DNA from: Phallusia fumigata
Lineage: Eukaryota > Chordata > Ascidiacea > Phlebobranchia > Ascidiidae
DNA: 23,127 nucleotides
Direction of reading: 5' to 3'
NCBI GenBank assembly: GCA_008931825.1
Contig: QXVZ01027875.1
Span: 1 to 23,127, forward strand
Shown one piece after another: positions 9,451-18,853 of the stretch. A program made the translations under genes and the position numbers. Numbering within the stretch: position 1 is the first letter of the stretch; every line of letters starts with the position of its first letter. The notes beneath the pieces were generated by a model. That model made no database searches. It saw only the letters and a program-made list of their open reading frames with translations, and was not told the origin of the DNA.

Positions 9451-9546
9451 ATGTTGCGCGTCAACTTCCCATGGATTATCTCCGTCTACACTTCGATTCA
9501 AAATCTGGCTGGTGATTTTTGATCTGTCCGAATCCTGGGAATTCAT
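9451..9546 (-). CDS. MACF1/DST: Spectraplakin candidate distal first exon
   Basis: The ATG at 9546 is preceded immediately by an in-frame TGA. It is followed by 32 codons starting MNSQDSDRSKITSQILNRS and ending DGDNPWEVDAQH, then the donor CAT|GTAAGA. It leaves in phase 0, which matches the 6961 acceptor, so ...EVDAQH-SSTESNML would be continuous. It is out of phase with the 7864 acceptor, so it would be an alternative to the 7857 exon. The short GDNPW motif recalls a GDTLPW motif in MACF1 heads, but that is too short to rely on. The frame stays open for another 35 codons if the donor is ignored, so a non-spliced reading is possible. The assignment to the spectraplakin rests on strand, phase, donor quality and position. 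Confidence 0.48.
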
Positions 9547-11640
9547 TCAATACTTTCTTACTGGACTACTAAAACTCCTGCGACAAACGAAAATCAGTAT
9601 TCCCTTTCAATACATGCGATAAAAAGCAAAAAACCTCCATGACACCAACGTACTTCAACGACTTTAAGTAAGTGTATCGCAGTTAAAACTGGATCTCACA
9701 CAGCTTTTTTAAGCGTTCCTATTTCGTTTTCTCGTAAATGTTCAAATTACTTAGTGGGGAATTCGGTAAGAAATCCAGTTAAATGTCAACACGTTCAAAG
9801 TTAATATTTAACGTGGAAACATTAGGCGTTGCCTAAAATGACGTTCGCCTAAACTCGGCGTGATTGTTTGAACAAGCACTACACACCACATTACCTTTGC
9901 AAACTTCAACCAGGAGCTAATGGTTTTACCATTAGCCGCCATTGCAACGCAGTTTTATAATGAATTTGGCATGGCATCAAATCTTAATATTTCGCTGCGA
10001 TCCTGCCTTTTCGCGCAGCTTGTTACTGAAGTTCTTATCATCAGATTAACGAAGCACAATCGCGCTATGTGCAGTTAATAATACTGAAATGTTAAACTTC
10101 TTTACCTACCGCACCAATATTAAAGTTTAACGTCTGAAAATTAGGGTTTAAACTTTGCAAAAACCAATCAAGCGTTACCGACACCGACGCTATTGAGCGT
10201 TAATCAAGCGTGAACTTTTAAGCAAAGTCTTTGAGAGACTTTGGCTGGGTAATTTTTTTGTGGTGTGTACAAAAACCACTGCTATTTAGTCATCTTATGC
10301 GCTTTTTATGGGGGATTTTATATTGAGAGATACTTATTGAGATCGATTTGCAGTTTGCACGCGAAAGAAAACGTTAACGCGCTTGTAAAAAGTTGACGTT
10401 AGTCAAGCGTGTCGGGCACCAAAGGCAGCAACACGCCACATTTAAAGTTACGGTCAAGGTCTATGTTAACTTATTTTTCGTTTTCCCGTTTAAGCAAAGT
10501 TGAGAAAGTCGCCACTTTAAACCATTTGCTAGTTTTAATTCATCTGGTTATTATTTAGATTCTTTTAAAAACTATCTTTAAAACGGAAACTCATATTATG
10601 CGACCTTAATAATGGTTCATGTGCTGTTGTTGACTTGTTTTAAATCAGAACAGACGTCTATGAAAATCACAGTGCCGGCTTGTCCATAATTTGTCCTTCA
10701 GGGCAACATACCTACAATAAACTGCAACACAATATAACGCATACCTGTTGTCCGAGCCCAGGCCACTCTTACCAACCCGTTTAGGCTAATTTCGACAGAA
10801 CAAATAACATATTGGTAAGCAATTATTTCTTGCTTAGACGTTACCCAAACTTAGAAATGCCATAAAAATAACGTAAAAGTTAATGAAGCCTTTTGGCCCT
10901 CCACAATATTTTATGTTGCCTATGTGGACCTTTAGAAAACACATTTGCCTACACCCCTTGTAGCCTATAATGTGGTAATTTATTCCCAGTATCGGGATTG
11001 ACCAAAAAACAACAACATATTTTTCTGATTCAAAACAGTCCGAACTATTTCGAAAAACGGCTACTCTCTCGGAGTTACTAAAAACAAACAAATATATGGG
11101 ATGGTTTTAAACGTTACAACATTTCAGTTTTTGCGAATACTATGAAAAACTTAGAAAAATAGACAAAATGACAGTTTTATGGAATAACTGCTGATAATTA
11201 TTGGTGCGATCTGTTCACATTAGCCCAAAACTGGCTTTTCGTCAAAACAAACAAACCGAAGAAGCCTAACTTGCAATTAGGTTACAAATACACAGATGTA
11301 GATTTAGTTACGGCAAAAGTTGAACGACATCGTGGTGAACTTACGTACAGTACGTATGAAGACAAACATCAGGAAAACAAAAGTCGGTTTTCATAACGTG
11401 TTGTCGTTGTAAATCGATTTCCGCTACGAAAGATTTCGTGACAAAATAATAGTGGCGTGTAAGGTTGACAGAGTCTTTAAACACTGATCTGACGGCTAGC
11501 TACAAAGTGTAGGTTTAGACGCGTTCGAGCACTCATTGTCTTTATTTTAGACAAGTGACAGAAGTATTTCAAATTAATTTCGAGTGCACAATTAAAAAAA
11601 AAACCGCTGACACATGACAAGAAACTCGCTAATTCTCCGC
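9547..11640. other. Gene-free interval apart from the candidate MITE
   Basis: AT-rich, with scattered AAGCGT-type short repeats (for example near 10165-10210 and 10375-10420) and donor-like sites on the minus strand near 10743 (ACAG|GTATGC) and 11344 (GTAAGTT). Neither donor has an ATG-initiated frame before it. They could mark non-coding 5' exons but are not supported. Confidence 0.4.
9882..10267. mobile_element. Candidate MITE with TA target duplication
   Basis: The left end CACACCACATTACC and right end GGTAATTTTTTTGTGGTGTG are inverted copies of CACACCACA, followed by TTACC directly on one side and after six A on the other. Both ends are flanked by TA (9880-9881 and 10268-10269), as expected for Tc1/mariner-type insertion. 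It is 386 bases long, with no coding capacity. It contains a perfect internal hairpin at 9916-9936 (GCTAATGGT, three-base loop, ACCATTAGC). The terminal match is short, so confidence is limited. Confidence 0.42.
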
Positions 11641-11682
11641 GACTTTATAAAGATATTGGCATGGACAGTTGAATGAAGGAAA

Positions 11683-11930
11683 AGATGGCCGATTGGTTGG
11701 CGAAACTGCCTTGTGTTAGCAAGGTTGTGGGTTCATGACTCGGTCAGTTGTATTGCCTGGAGCAAGAAACTTCAGTGCAACCTAGCTGGGTTGACCCAAA
11801 CTGAAGTCATCAAATAAACAATAATCCAACGGAACTGCAATCAGGCAGGTATCTCGACGGTGGACTCATTATCAGCATAACGCATTCAGGCGTCGCTCCA
11901 CCCCCCGAGGATAAAATAAAACAAACAAAC
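11683..11930 (+). mobile_element. tRNA-derived SINE, copy 1
   Basis: The head has A-box-like TGGCCGATTGG (about 11686-11696) and B-box-like GGTTCATGACT (about 11730-11740), as in RNA polymerase III tRNA promoters. The body contains CTGGGTTGACCCAAACTGAA and ACGGAACTGCAA. The 3' end is GAGGATAAAATAAAACAAACAAAC, a simple A-rich tail. The body blocks recur in the same order in the minus-strand copy at 13500-13742, which is the main reason to call a family. It does not fold as a functional tRNA by eye. Confidence 0.55.
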
Positions 11931-13177
11931 GCAACTTTACATGTAAAGAACAAGTACTATAAGAACAAGACAAATGAAAATTCATTATCAAAACCGATGA
12001 AATTAAACAAAAAAGCTGTAGCAAATTAGGATGAAAAACAACATTTTTCGTCAAGCACCAAGCTTAACCTCGCGGTCAGAAAGGATTATCAAATCTCCAA
12101 TTTAGTATAGCTGGTCCCTCTGTCGTTCGTGGTGTTTGCTTGCTCCCCCGTCGGTGATAGTGTTCCGAACAACTTTTTGTGTGCGGGCAGCGGTATCTCG
12201 CGAAGACCTGAATTACTTACCTCTGTGGTCGTCGGGCGGTGCACCTAGGAAATCTGCAGACAGTCGCAGGTTTGGCCATGAGTAAGTAATGTGGCGATAG
12301 GGAGATGGAGTTGCACGTACTGGGGTAACACAAGGCTACCACCGAAAATACGGCCTCGAGCTCTGACCATCGTAGCGTTGCACGTAGTTGCCGATAACAG
12401 TGCGAATGTTTCTTTCACGCCCCCGTTCCCGGGTGAAGAGGGTGTTCAGGTATTTTGGCTACCCATCCACTGGTCAAATATAGCACGAAGGCGATTCATG
12501 CGCTCGTCAAATTGGCGTCCCAAAATGAGATGCCTGTCCACTTTTCTATTTTCATTTTTTCACCATGCGCTTATCACCATAGGAACCATCAGACGCGATT
12601 GTTGTTGGACAGAAGTGGTTGCCACCGACCTTATGTTTAGTGATACGCGTCATCGCCTCCTGTTTCATTTCAAGCAACTGATATACCTGCTTCCGTTAAT
12701 CTGGAAAAATTTCGTCTCCAATGTGTCATTTGAAAAGATATTATGTTAGCGCGGAAGACCGTCTCGTGGGCAAGTTGTAAGAGACGATCTGCAACCAGAG
12801 GCAATTCAACATTGCCTACTGAATGATATCTTTTATAACATTTTAAAAATTGGTTTTGTTTTTAACAGGACGAGTTTTTTTTTGCATTGCAAAAACCATC
12901 GAGTTCTCCGCTCTGAGATAGGTGTTTAACATGCAAAACAATTTAGTCGGTTTATTTCCAGGGTTGGCTGAGCAAACAGGGACTAGTCGACGTGGCCACG
13001 CACGTTCCCCCCAACAACTCGCGATTTTCTGCTCTGCCACAGAAATCCGGTACATACATCTGTAGCCGTGGACATAATGATAATTTCTAGTGTGCAAACC
13101 CCCGCAAGCTTGCAGTAAACCGCGTGGCACACATCGGTCCCAATCCGCTGCCAGGAGTGACTTCTATTGTAGCACAG
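11931..13177. other. GC-richer interval without a confirmed gene
   Basis: Apart from the candidate exon at 12221-12279, I cannot support a gene. Several frames are open on both strands because of the higher GC. Minus-strand fragments at 12552-12686 (with GDKRMVKK near the end) and 12446-12557 (with FDERMNRLRAIFDQWM) look protein-like but are separated by a frameshift in an A-run, so they may be remnants of a mobile-element ORF. Confidence 0.35.
12221..12279 (-). CDS. Possible most distal first exon of the spectraplakin (Arg/Cys-rich head)
   Basis: On the minus strand an ATG at 12279 with G at +4 opens 19 codons (MAKPATVCRFPRCTARRPQ) plus two bases AG, followed by a near-perfect donor CAGAG|GTAAGTA. 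It ends in phase 2. The only nearby acceptor on this strand found with a matching phase is the ATTAG in front of 7864; AG plus T would make Ser and lead through Pro-Asn into the Met at 7857. This would make a distal start about 4.4 kb upstream. The peptide is basic and matches nothing I know. The surrounding DNA is GC-rich and repeat-bearing, so a chance donor is quite possible. Confidence 0.3.
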
Positions 13178-13318
13178 ATGCACTTCAGAAAGTCCAATCC
13201 TTTATAGCAGAATGGATTATTTCTAAATGCGCGACGTTACAAAAAGGGTCCTGTGAAACGTCTAAACGAACTTTGCCTTTTCAATGCCTGCTGTCGATGG
13301 TGGAAGATTTTCATCAGT
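13178..13318 (+). CDS. Weak candidate exon on the plus strand
   Basis: The acceptor-like CTTCTATTGTAGCACAG precedes an open frame of 46 codons containing ALQKVQSFIAEWIISKCATL and LLSMVEDFHQ, ending in CAGT|GTGAGT. The amphipathic character looks coding, but the phase at this donor does not match the acceptor of the open exon at 13788; a weaker donor two bases earlier (CA|GTGTGA) would. I recognise no family. It could be chance in GC-richer DNA. Confidence 0.22.
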
Positions 13319-13424
13319 GTGAGTTTGCGTGGATATGGCGGTGTTTTCGACAAAACATGGAAACTACCTGCTGTCGGTTTTCATCCATCCCTGACGGGTT
13401 GAATTTAAGGTCTTTTCGTTTAGT

Positions 13425-13497
13425 TTGTGGCTGAAGATCCGTCAACCGGGGACCATAGTGGTAAAGTCCTAACCACCACTCTGCTTGCTGCAGTGGA
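13425..13497 (-). mobile_element. tRNA-like SINE head, nested or composite
   Basis: On the minus strand GCAGAGTGGTGGTTAGGAC resembles a tRNA A-box region, and GGTTGACGGATC, 30 bases on, a B-box. It abuts the tail of copy 2, suggesting a composite SINE or two insertions next to each other. Confidence 0.35.
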
Positions 13498-13499
13498 AA

Positions 13500-13742
13500 A
13501 ATCGCCTTGGATGACTTTATAGGCCTGTAAACAGAGAACCGGCGACCAAGCAGATCTCAGAGTCGAGTTAAAAACACACTTTGCAGTTCCGTTCATTTTT
13601 TTGAAGTTTTTGAACTTGGTGACTCCAATTTGGGCCAGCCTGCTCAGAAAAACACAAGTGACCGGGACAGTGTTAGAACCTAGAGCACAGAACCCAGTCA
13701 GCATAAGGCAGCGGCGCTCACAACTCGGTCATTTTGGCAGCT
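13500..13742 (-). mobile_element. tRNA-derived SINE, copy 2
   Basis: Read on the minus strand, the head CCAAAATGACCGAGTTGTGA (A-box-like TGACCGAGTTG) leads to AGGTTCTAACACTG (B-box-like). The body has GGCTGGCCCAAATTGGAGTC and AACGGAACTGCAA, matching copy 1 in order and spacing. The 3' limit is uncertain because another tRNA-like head (13425-13497) follows directly. Confidence 0.55.
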
Positions 13743-13787
13743 AAGGTCAGCAAGTTAAATTGTTATTTGTTTGGCGTGAACAATCAG

Positions 13788-14187
13788 CAACAATGCACAA
13801 ACTTTGGCCGACGTTCTTGGAAATGAGTGTTTTATCACGAGCGCAGTGCTCGACCTGGTCGTTGACAAACAGGGTAGAATATATGCGCATAACACTGCAA
13901 GCCAGTCACCTGCCTGCATAGCAGTTTTTCTACTTGTTGGTGGTATAGATTGGTTTCGTCTAGATTCACATTTAACAGAAGACTGGCAAGATCGTCCAAA
14001 CACAGCACAAGCGAAGCAATATGGATATAAACCCACGATGTTGGACAGAAATGCAGGCAGCCGTGCTTTCCTTTCAGCCATCCTCGGAAGTCTTGTTCCC
14101 AAAAACATTTTTGGTCAATTCATTTACGGTCAAGATCGAACAGACATAGATCAGATGTTGGAGGACCTTCGTCAGAATGCTAAATGA
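13788..14187 (+). CDS. Probable terminal exon of an unidentified plus-strand gene
   Basis: The frame is open for about 400 bases from an acceptor-like TTATTTGTTT...AATCAG (ending at 13787) to a TGA at 14187. The frame has no ATG near its start and a TGA just upstream, so it would be a 3' exon entered in phase 2. The peptide has a hydrophobic middle (about SPACIAVFLLVGGIDWF) and a typical helical C-terminus ending RTDIDQMLEDLRQNAK. I do not recognise the family. It starts about 45 bases after SINE copy 2 and lies on the strand opposite to the spectraplakin. No AATAAA follows closely, which weakens the terminal-exon reading. A mobile-element ORF or a chance frame are the alternatives. Confidence 0.38.
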
Positions 14188-14970
14188 AGATATTTTCATC
14201 ATTTCATCTCGATTAGTTACCTCAGAGGCAATTAGCGCAATACGTAAGAAACAATTTAGAAAGGCGCATTTCTGAAGCTTCAGAAGGGTGAAAAACCGAA
14301 AAACTTAAGTGGCCAGGCCCGAAGCGTCTTTTCATTATGTTGCAAACAGTCATCGGAAACGCACTCCACCGAAAGGTTCGGTGCGCTGGCGATGGTTTAT
14401 CGTAACCTCACACCTTTCTCGGCCATAAGTCGTGGTAATCTGCGGCTCAAAGGTTTTACTTTTCCAATTCAGAGTTGGTCTCGAAACAAGGCACTTTTGT
14501 GATAAAAATTCCCACCTGCAAGTCAGCTAGTTGAAAGGTATTCCTGCTTTTTGGATGAGTGAGCAAATATTTTTCTTTGGTGAAAAAAACGCTTTCAGTC
14601 TCACTAAAAGCAGGAATAACAGGAATAGCTCAAGATAATGTTTACCTTTGGGAGCGTGGAAATTTGGAAACCACATGTGCTTGTGGCAGGCAGTCACTAC
14701 AAAGGTCAGGTCTGCGAGTATGCTGCGCCATCAAGCGAGTGGAAAAGTAAAGTCGTTGTAACTGATGGCCAAGTTTGCCGAGGCAGTTGTTTGTTAGAAG
14801 TAACAGCCCACGTACACCGGAAGACCAAATATGGAGTTGGAAACACGGAAAGATACGTCAACCTTTGTTTACTTGTTAAATTTTTCACCTCGATAGGCGG
14901 AACAACGCCTGAATGCAATTTGTTAACAGTAACCCTGTTTTCATGAGCGAATCGAATCGTCAAACTGATG
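14188..14970. other. Interval without a confirmed gene
   Basis: It contains a perfect 16-base palindrome TTCTGAAGCTTCAGAA at 14270-14285. It also has an ATG-started open frame from 14638 (MFTFGSVEIWKPHVLV...) with an in-frame TAG just upstream and Cys residues spaced as in a small extracellular domain. No good splice donor or known motif supports it. Confidence 0.35.
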
Positions 14971-14979
14971 CGAATAATG

Positions 14980-15084
14980 TGACGTCACGCGTTCAATTCG
15001 CCGAAACGCAAATTTATATGGCCACCCAACCGAATCGCATTCAAGGTTTTCACCTTCCCGCCAAAATGTTTAGTTATTACGTCA
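14980..15084. promoter_or_regulatory. CRE / E2F-like site cluster
   Basis: Within about 105 bases there is a perfect CRE palindrome TGACGTCA (14980-14987), an E2F-type site TTCCCGCCAAAA (15055-15066) and a CRE variant TTACGTCA (15077-15084). Such combinations occur in animal promoters. No adjacent gene start is confirmed on either strand, so the assignment is tentative. Confidence 0.28.
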
Positions 15085-15445
15085 TAGTTATGAACAAACG
15101 TAAGGATGCAGTATTGTTTGTTTGTGTGTGTTCCTGCATTGGAAGCACGAAGGCAAGCAGTTGAAAGCCCCAAAACCATCAAAACTCTCGTCTGTAAGAG
15201 TTTTCGAAGATTTACTAAAATCCGCCGGTTCTTTTGGGATTTACGTTTCCTCAACAAGTTGCAGAAGCGGAGTTTTTTTTTTTTGTAATCCAGAGTTTTT
15301 TTGCTAAAATTATTTATTACGTTCAGCGTCTTTCACTTTAAAATAAAAAACATCGCGGTGATATGTGGTGCAAAAGGTCAAGTTTTCAAACTAGCCCCAT
15401 TTGCAAGTTTACGGACTGTTCGCGCCTGTGAGCGTATTCACTGGA

Positions 15446-15567
15446 TAAGCGTGTTCAAACTACCTGTTTCAGGCGTATTGGCAAATCGGAATCTCAATAC
15501 GCTTTGCCTTTTTTCTTTTTTGAAAATGAGAGAAATGCGTGTCGATTAAGCGTATCGAACACGCTTA
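15446..15567. repeat. Cluster of short inverted repeats
   Basis: TAAGCGTGTTC at 15446-15456 is inverted as GAACACGCTTA at 15557-15567. Inside, GCGTATTG (15473-15480) pairs with CAATACGC (15495-15502), and TAAGCGT (15547-15553) pairs with ACGCTTA (15561-15567). The arrangement suggests a small foldback or MITE-like element next to SINE copy 3. Confidence 0.4.
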
Positions 15568-15582
15568 AAAGCGCCATGTAAA

Positions 15583-15657
15583 AAGGATTAGTGTTAGAAT
15601 GCACAACCTTCCGAGTCCAAAGCAGTGGCGCTAACCACTCCACCATCTTGGCGGCGA
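15583..15657 (-). mobile_element. tRNA-derived SINE head, copy 3 (fragment)
   Basis: On the minus strand AAGATGGTGGAGTGGTTAGC (good A-box TGGTGGAGTGG) is followed by GGTTGTGCATTC (B-box-like) and TTCTAACACT, the last shared with copy 2. The body seen in copies 1 and 2 is missing, so this is a truncated copy. An old tRNA pseudogene is the alternative. Confidence 0.45.
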
Positions 15658-15659
15658 AT

Positions 15660-17310
15660 TTTGCGAGAGCGGTTTTTGGTCCATGTTAACGTGCTGGTGC
15701 CGTAAACGTAAGTATATCCCTTGCTTTTTATAAAAGTTTGGAATTCAGGTGACAAGCTCAAGTTTTGTTAAAAACGATGTGGGACCCACTTACAGGGCCT
15801 CAAAAAGGTCTCCAGAACAATGTACCTACTGTACCTTCTTATAGGGCCTGGGCGTTTGTTTCACTTTGGATGAAACTAAGTGAATATCTAGTTAATAACT
15901 GATGATTTCTTAAGGAGCAATAAGGACTTTGTTGGTGACAACAAGGTGCTCAATGGGACCTCATTTTTGTTCCATTTTAGCATCAGTTACAAAACATTAA
16001 TACCAAAAGTGAGGTTTTTAGTCTTAAAAGGGGGCACTTGTAGACGTTTCTACCAACCAGTTTTTAATGAACATGATGGGAGACAGTGGTAAGAAATGTA
16101 CAAGCCCAACACATTAGGCGTAAAACCCAACTTGTGTAGGAGATATATACCTTTGCATTTTGGGCAGATATCTGTTGATGATGTGAAAACTTTCTAGTTT
16201 TGTGGTTAGTTCAATGGTCGCACTGACATATTGTGACTATTAGGTGATTGCAATACTTAACTTACGCTTAGTAGCAACATAATAAGCTTGTTTGTTTAAG
16301 GGCTGGTTAAGTATCACAAATAACACTGACAAATTTAGTTCTTCATGCAGCTATTGCTCACAGCATTTAGATCTCACAAAATAACATACTTGATAAGCAC
16401 CCGTATTCCACATGAAGCGTATTTCATCTATTGTTCGAGTGATTCTTACTAAAAACAAACAAATGTTATAAAAGGCTGAAAGGTAGAGATTCATTTAATT
16501 GTGGAACTGCTGGGCCTGGTAGGAAATGGACCAAACTACTTGTTGCAAAGCAAACACAAAATGCTGTGACACGATGTAAAAGTTGAAATGGATCTTGCAA
16601 TAACTCATAAAGTAAGCCTCAAGTCAAAAATCTCGGATGTTATGTAATGTGAAAGCTAGAAATCAATGGGACCAAGGAGGTGCACGGAAATTTTGTGTAA
16701 TTAAAGATACGTTGTTGATAAAACTTAAAGTATATGTATTTACCACTTTAAAATGGTTGGTATGCACTACATTTACATGGTACAAAAACAATGACAATAA
16801 AGAACCAAACTTCAAATTTGAGTGGTACCCCATGCTTTCTATTAGATTTCGTGTAACATGGGAAGTATGCTCTCTTACTATATGTATATGTATGCTATCT
16901 TACATTTGGCTGTTGTCCTGATTGCCCATCTCTGCAAAGTTGTGTGCACAGGTCTCCTTCTCTTTTTGTGTAACTTGGGTATAGGTCTTTAAAGTAAGTT
17001 GATTTGAAAGGTAGGTAATATTGAAATGCATTTTTGTTACATTTATTAAATACATACCTTACAGCCAGGCATCGCTTCACCAATAGTGTGGAAAGAAAAA
17101 TAAAAAGTAAAAATAAAAGCACATGAGGGTAAACAATACACTGATTTCCAAACCATAAACATGGAATTGATGGTGCCATCAGTACATCGTTAAAAATTTG
17201 CATACAGGACTGCAATATAAGAAACATGGTATTTGTTTACGCCAACAACACGGCTCTTATTTCTTTCATACGATTGATCGTTCTACTACTAAACCTCAAA
17301 ACAACACCTG
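15660..17310. other. Gene-free interval
   Basis: AT-rich. The frames at 16637-16921 (plus) and 16895-17227 (minus) are low-complexity, hydrophobic and without splice structure. I see nothing else. Confidence 0.5.
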
Positions 17311-17313
17311 GTC

Positions 17314-17394
17314 TAGATTCCCTCCCGGGAATGCTTTGGCGGGAAATTCCCGGGATTTCCCGGAAAAATCTTGTTCGGGAATACCGGGAATCTA
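17314..17394. mobile_element. Small CCCGGG-rich hairpin element
   Basis: TAGATTCCC at 17314-17322 is inverted as GGGAATCTA at 17386-17394. Between them lie repeated CCCGGGAA/TTCCCGGG motifs (GGGAAATTCCCGGGATTTCC at 17341-17360). The whole 81 bases fold back strongly and stand out from AT-rich flanks. It may be the end of a larger decayed element or a very short nonautonomous one. Confidence 0.45.
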
Positions 17395-17537
17395 AAACAA
17401 AGTTCAAATGGTAACAAAGCAAAATTAATGTAAACGTGGCATTTTTTCTCTTTTTTGTTTTTGATAAGATAACCCGGTAGCAAACTATGTTTGCCTTACG
17501 TTACACGGGCCTACAACAAACCGGACACATTGCCTAC

Positions 17538-17568
17538 TTTCTTTCTTTCTTTCTCTCTCGTCGTCGTT
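17538..17568. repeat. CTTT/CT microsatellite
   Basis: Four CTTT units run into CTCTCT and CGTCGTCG. Simple sequence with no other signal. Confidence 0.75.
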
Positions 17569-18853
17569 GAAAGTGTCGTATGTATGGTTGTGTATTTTAT
17601 ATTTTTGTGCTTTGTTATATTTTTACGTTTGTAACACCCGCAGTGGCATGATCTAAGGCTTGCGACTTTTTATTTATTCTTTATAGTTAACCGACTTTAT
17701 CTATGGTTTCACCTTCTTTCTCAAAACATCACGCCAAATACGTCACCATCACAAAACCTTTTTTCTTCTATTAATTATTTCCTTGGTTCGGGGCAACACA
17801 ACCTTGCCCCGGGTTAAAATAACACGTTAGCACTTTACTACAAATAATCACGTTCCCTAAATCTAACTGTCAAGACATGACAAGAAACTATAATGCCAGA
17901 TTGTTTACCGTGACAAGATTTTTGACTGTAATTACTGGCCCACGAAAAGTAAGTCGTGTGTCTTTTGTTTTGTTTCTACGTTTATGTAATAAATATTGTT
18001 AACGATCCTTCATCTGGTATTCTACTGAAATAAGTAGGAGTTTAAACATTACAAGTGTTACAGCGAGAATTGCTAGAATGTTCGTTTTCTTACTCTGTGT
18101 TAAGTTCACGCATGTGTGGTGACTTTCATTCGTTATGACGTAACAAAGCGTTTGTTACCATTCTGGTGAAACTCGTGTAGACCACGTTTTTCAGATCATT
18201 TCTGTACTAGTGACTGTGTGCTGGCAGCACGTGTTCAGCGCTCGTAGTATGTGGTTTAAATTAGCGTAAGTTTGGATGTGGTTTATGTACTAAACTTTTA
18301 ATGTGTTTATGTGCAGCTATTGAACTAGATAAGATGTATAAACTGTCAATGCCTTAAATTATTAGACCTGGATTCCTAACAAGTTGGTACGTAATCTTTG
18401 TTTGTGTGTGACTATTGTGGTTAACGTCGTGATACCGTTTGTAGCATTAATCTTAACGTTGCATGTTTAGACATGTTTCCTGGTGTCAGTTTATCTCTGT
18501 GTGTGTGAATGATTCTTGCCTACATTGTGACACTTTTCTGTTCGCTTGTAACAGAGAACCAATGCTGTTGTGGAGCTAAAGTTGTGCTCTTGGAGGCAGT
18601 ATTGCGTTGAAGACAAATTAGGAAACCCCTAGTGCAGTGGTCGGTGCAGACCCAGGCTGCACAGATTTAGCGTAAATCTCGACCGCTACAACAAGATTAC
18701 GTCTTAATATTAGTTTCTCGTATCAGTCATTTTCTGTTAGTGGGGTTGGATCGCGCATTTTTCTTGCCTCAATCTACGTTGCTTAAACGCAACACGTACT
18801 TGTATTGCAGTAGCCGCAGGCTACTTGTATTTTGGACAGCTCAGCCACGGGCC
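17569..18853. other. Gene-free interval
   Basis: No exon or RNA gene recognised. A donor-like GTAAGT at about 17950 has no open exon before it. Confidence 0.5.

Noticed and set aside
9209..9622. Plus-strand 137-codon frame
   Set aside because: It lies opposite the candidate first exon at 9451-9546, has no recognisable domain, and its composition is that of an antisense shadow.
11683..11760. Functional tRNA gene
   Set aside because: The A- and B-box-like motifs are imperfect, the cloverleaf arms do not pair properly by eye, and a SINE body and A-rich tail follow.
12291..12749. Plus-strand 152-codon frame
   Set aside because: It overlaps equally open frames on both strands in GC-richer DNA and shows no motif or splice sites; treated as a chance frame.
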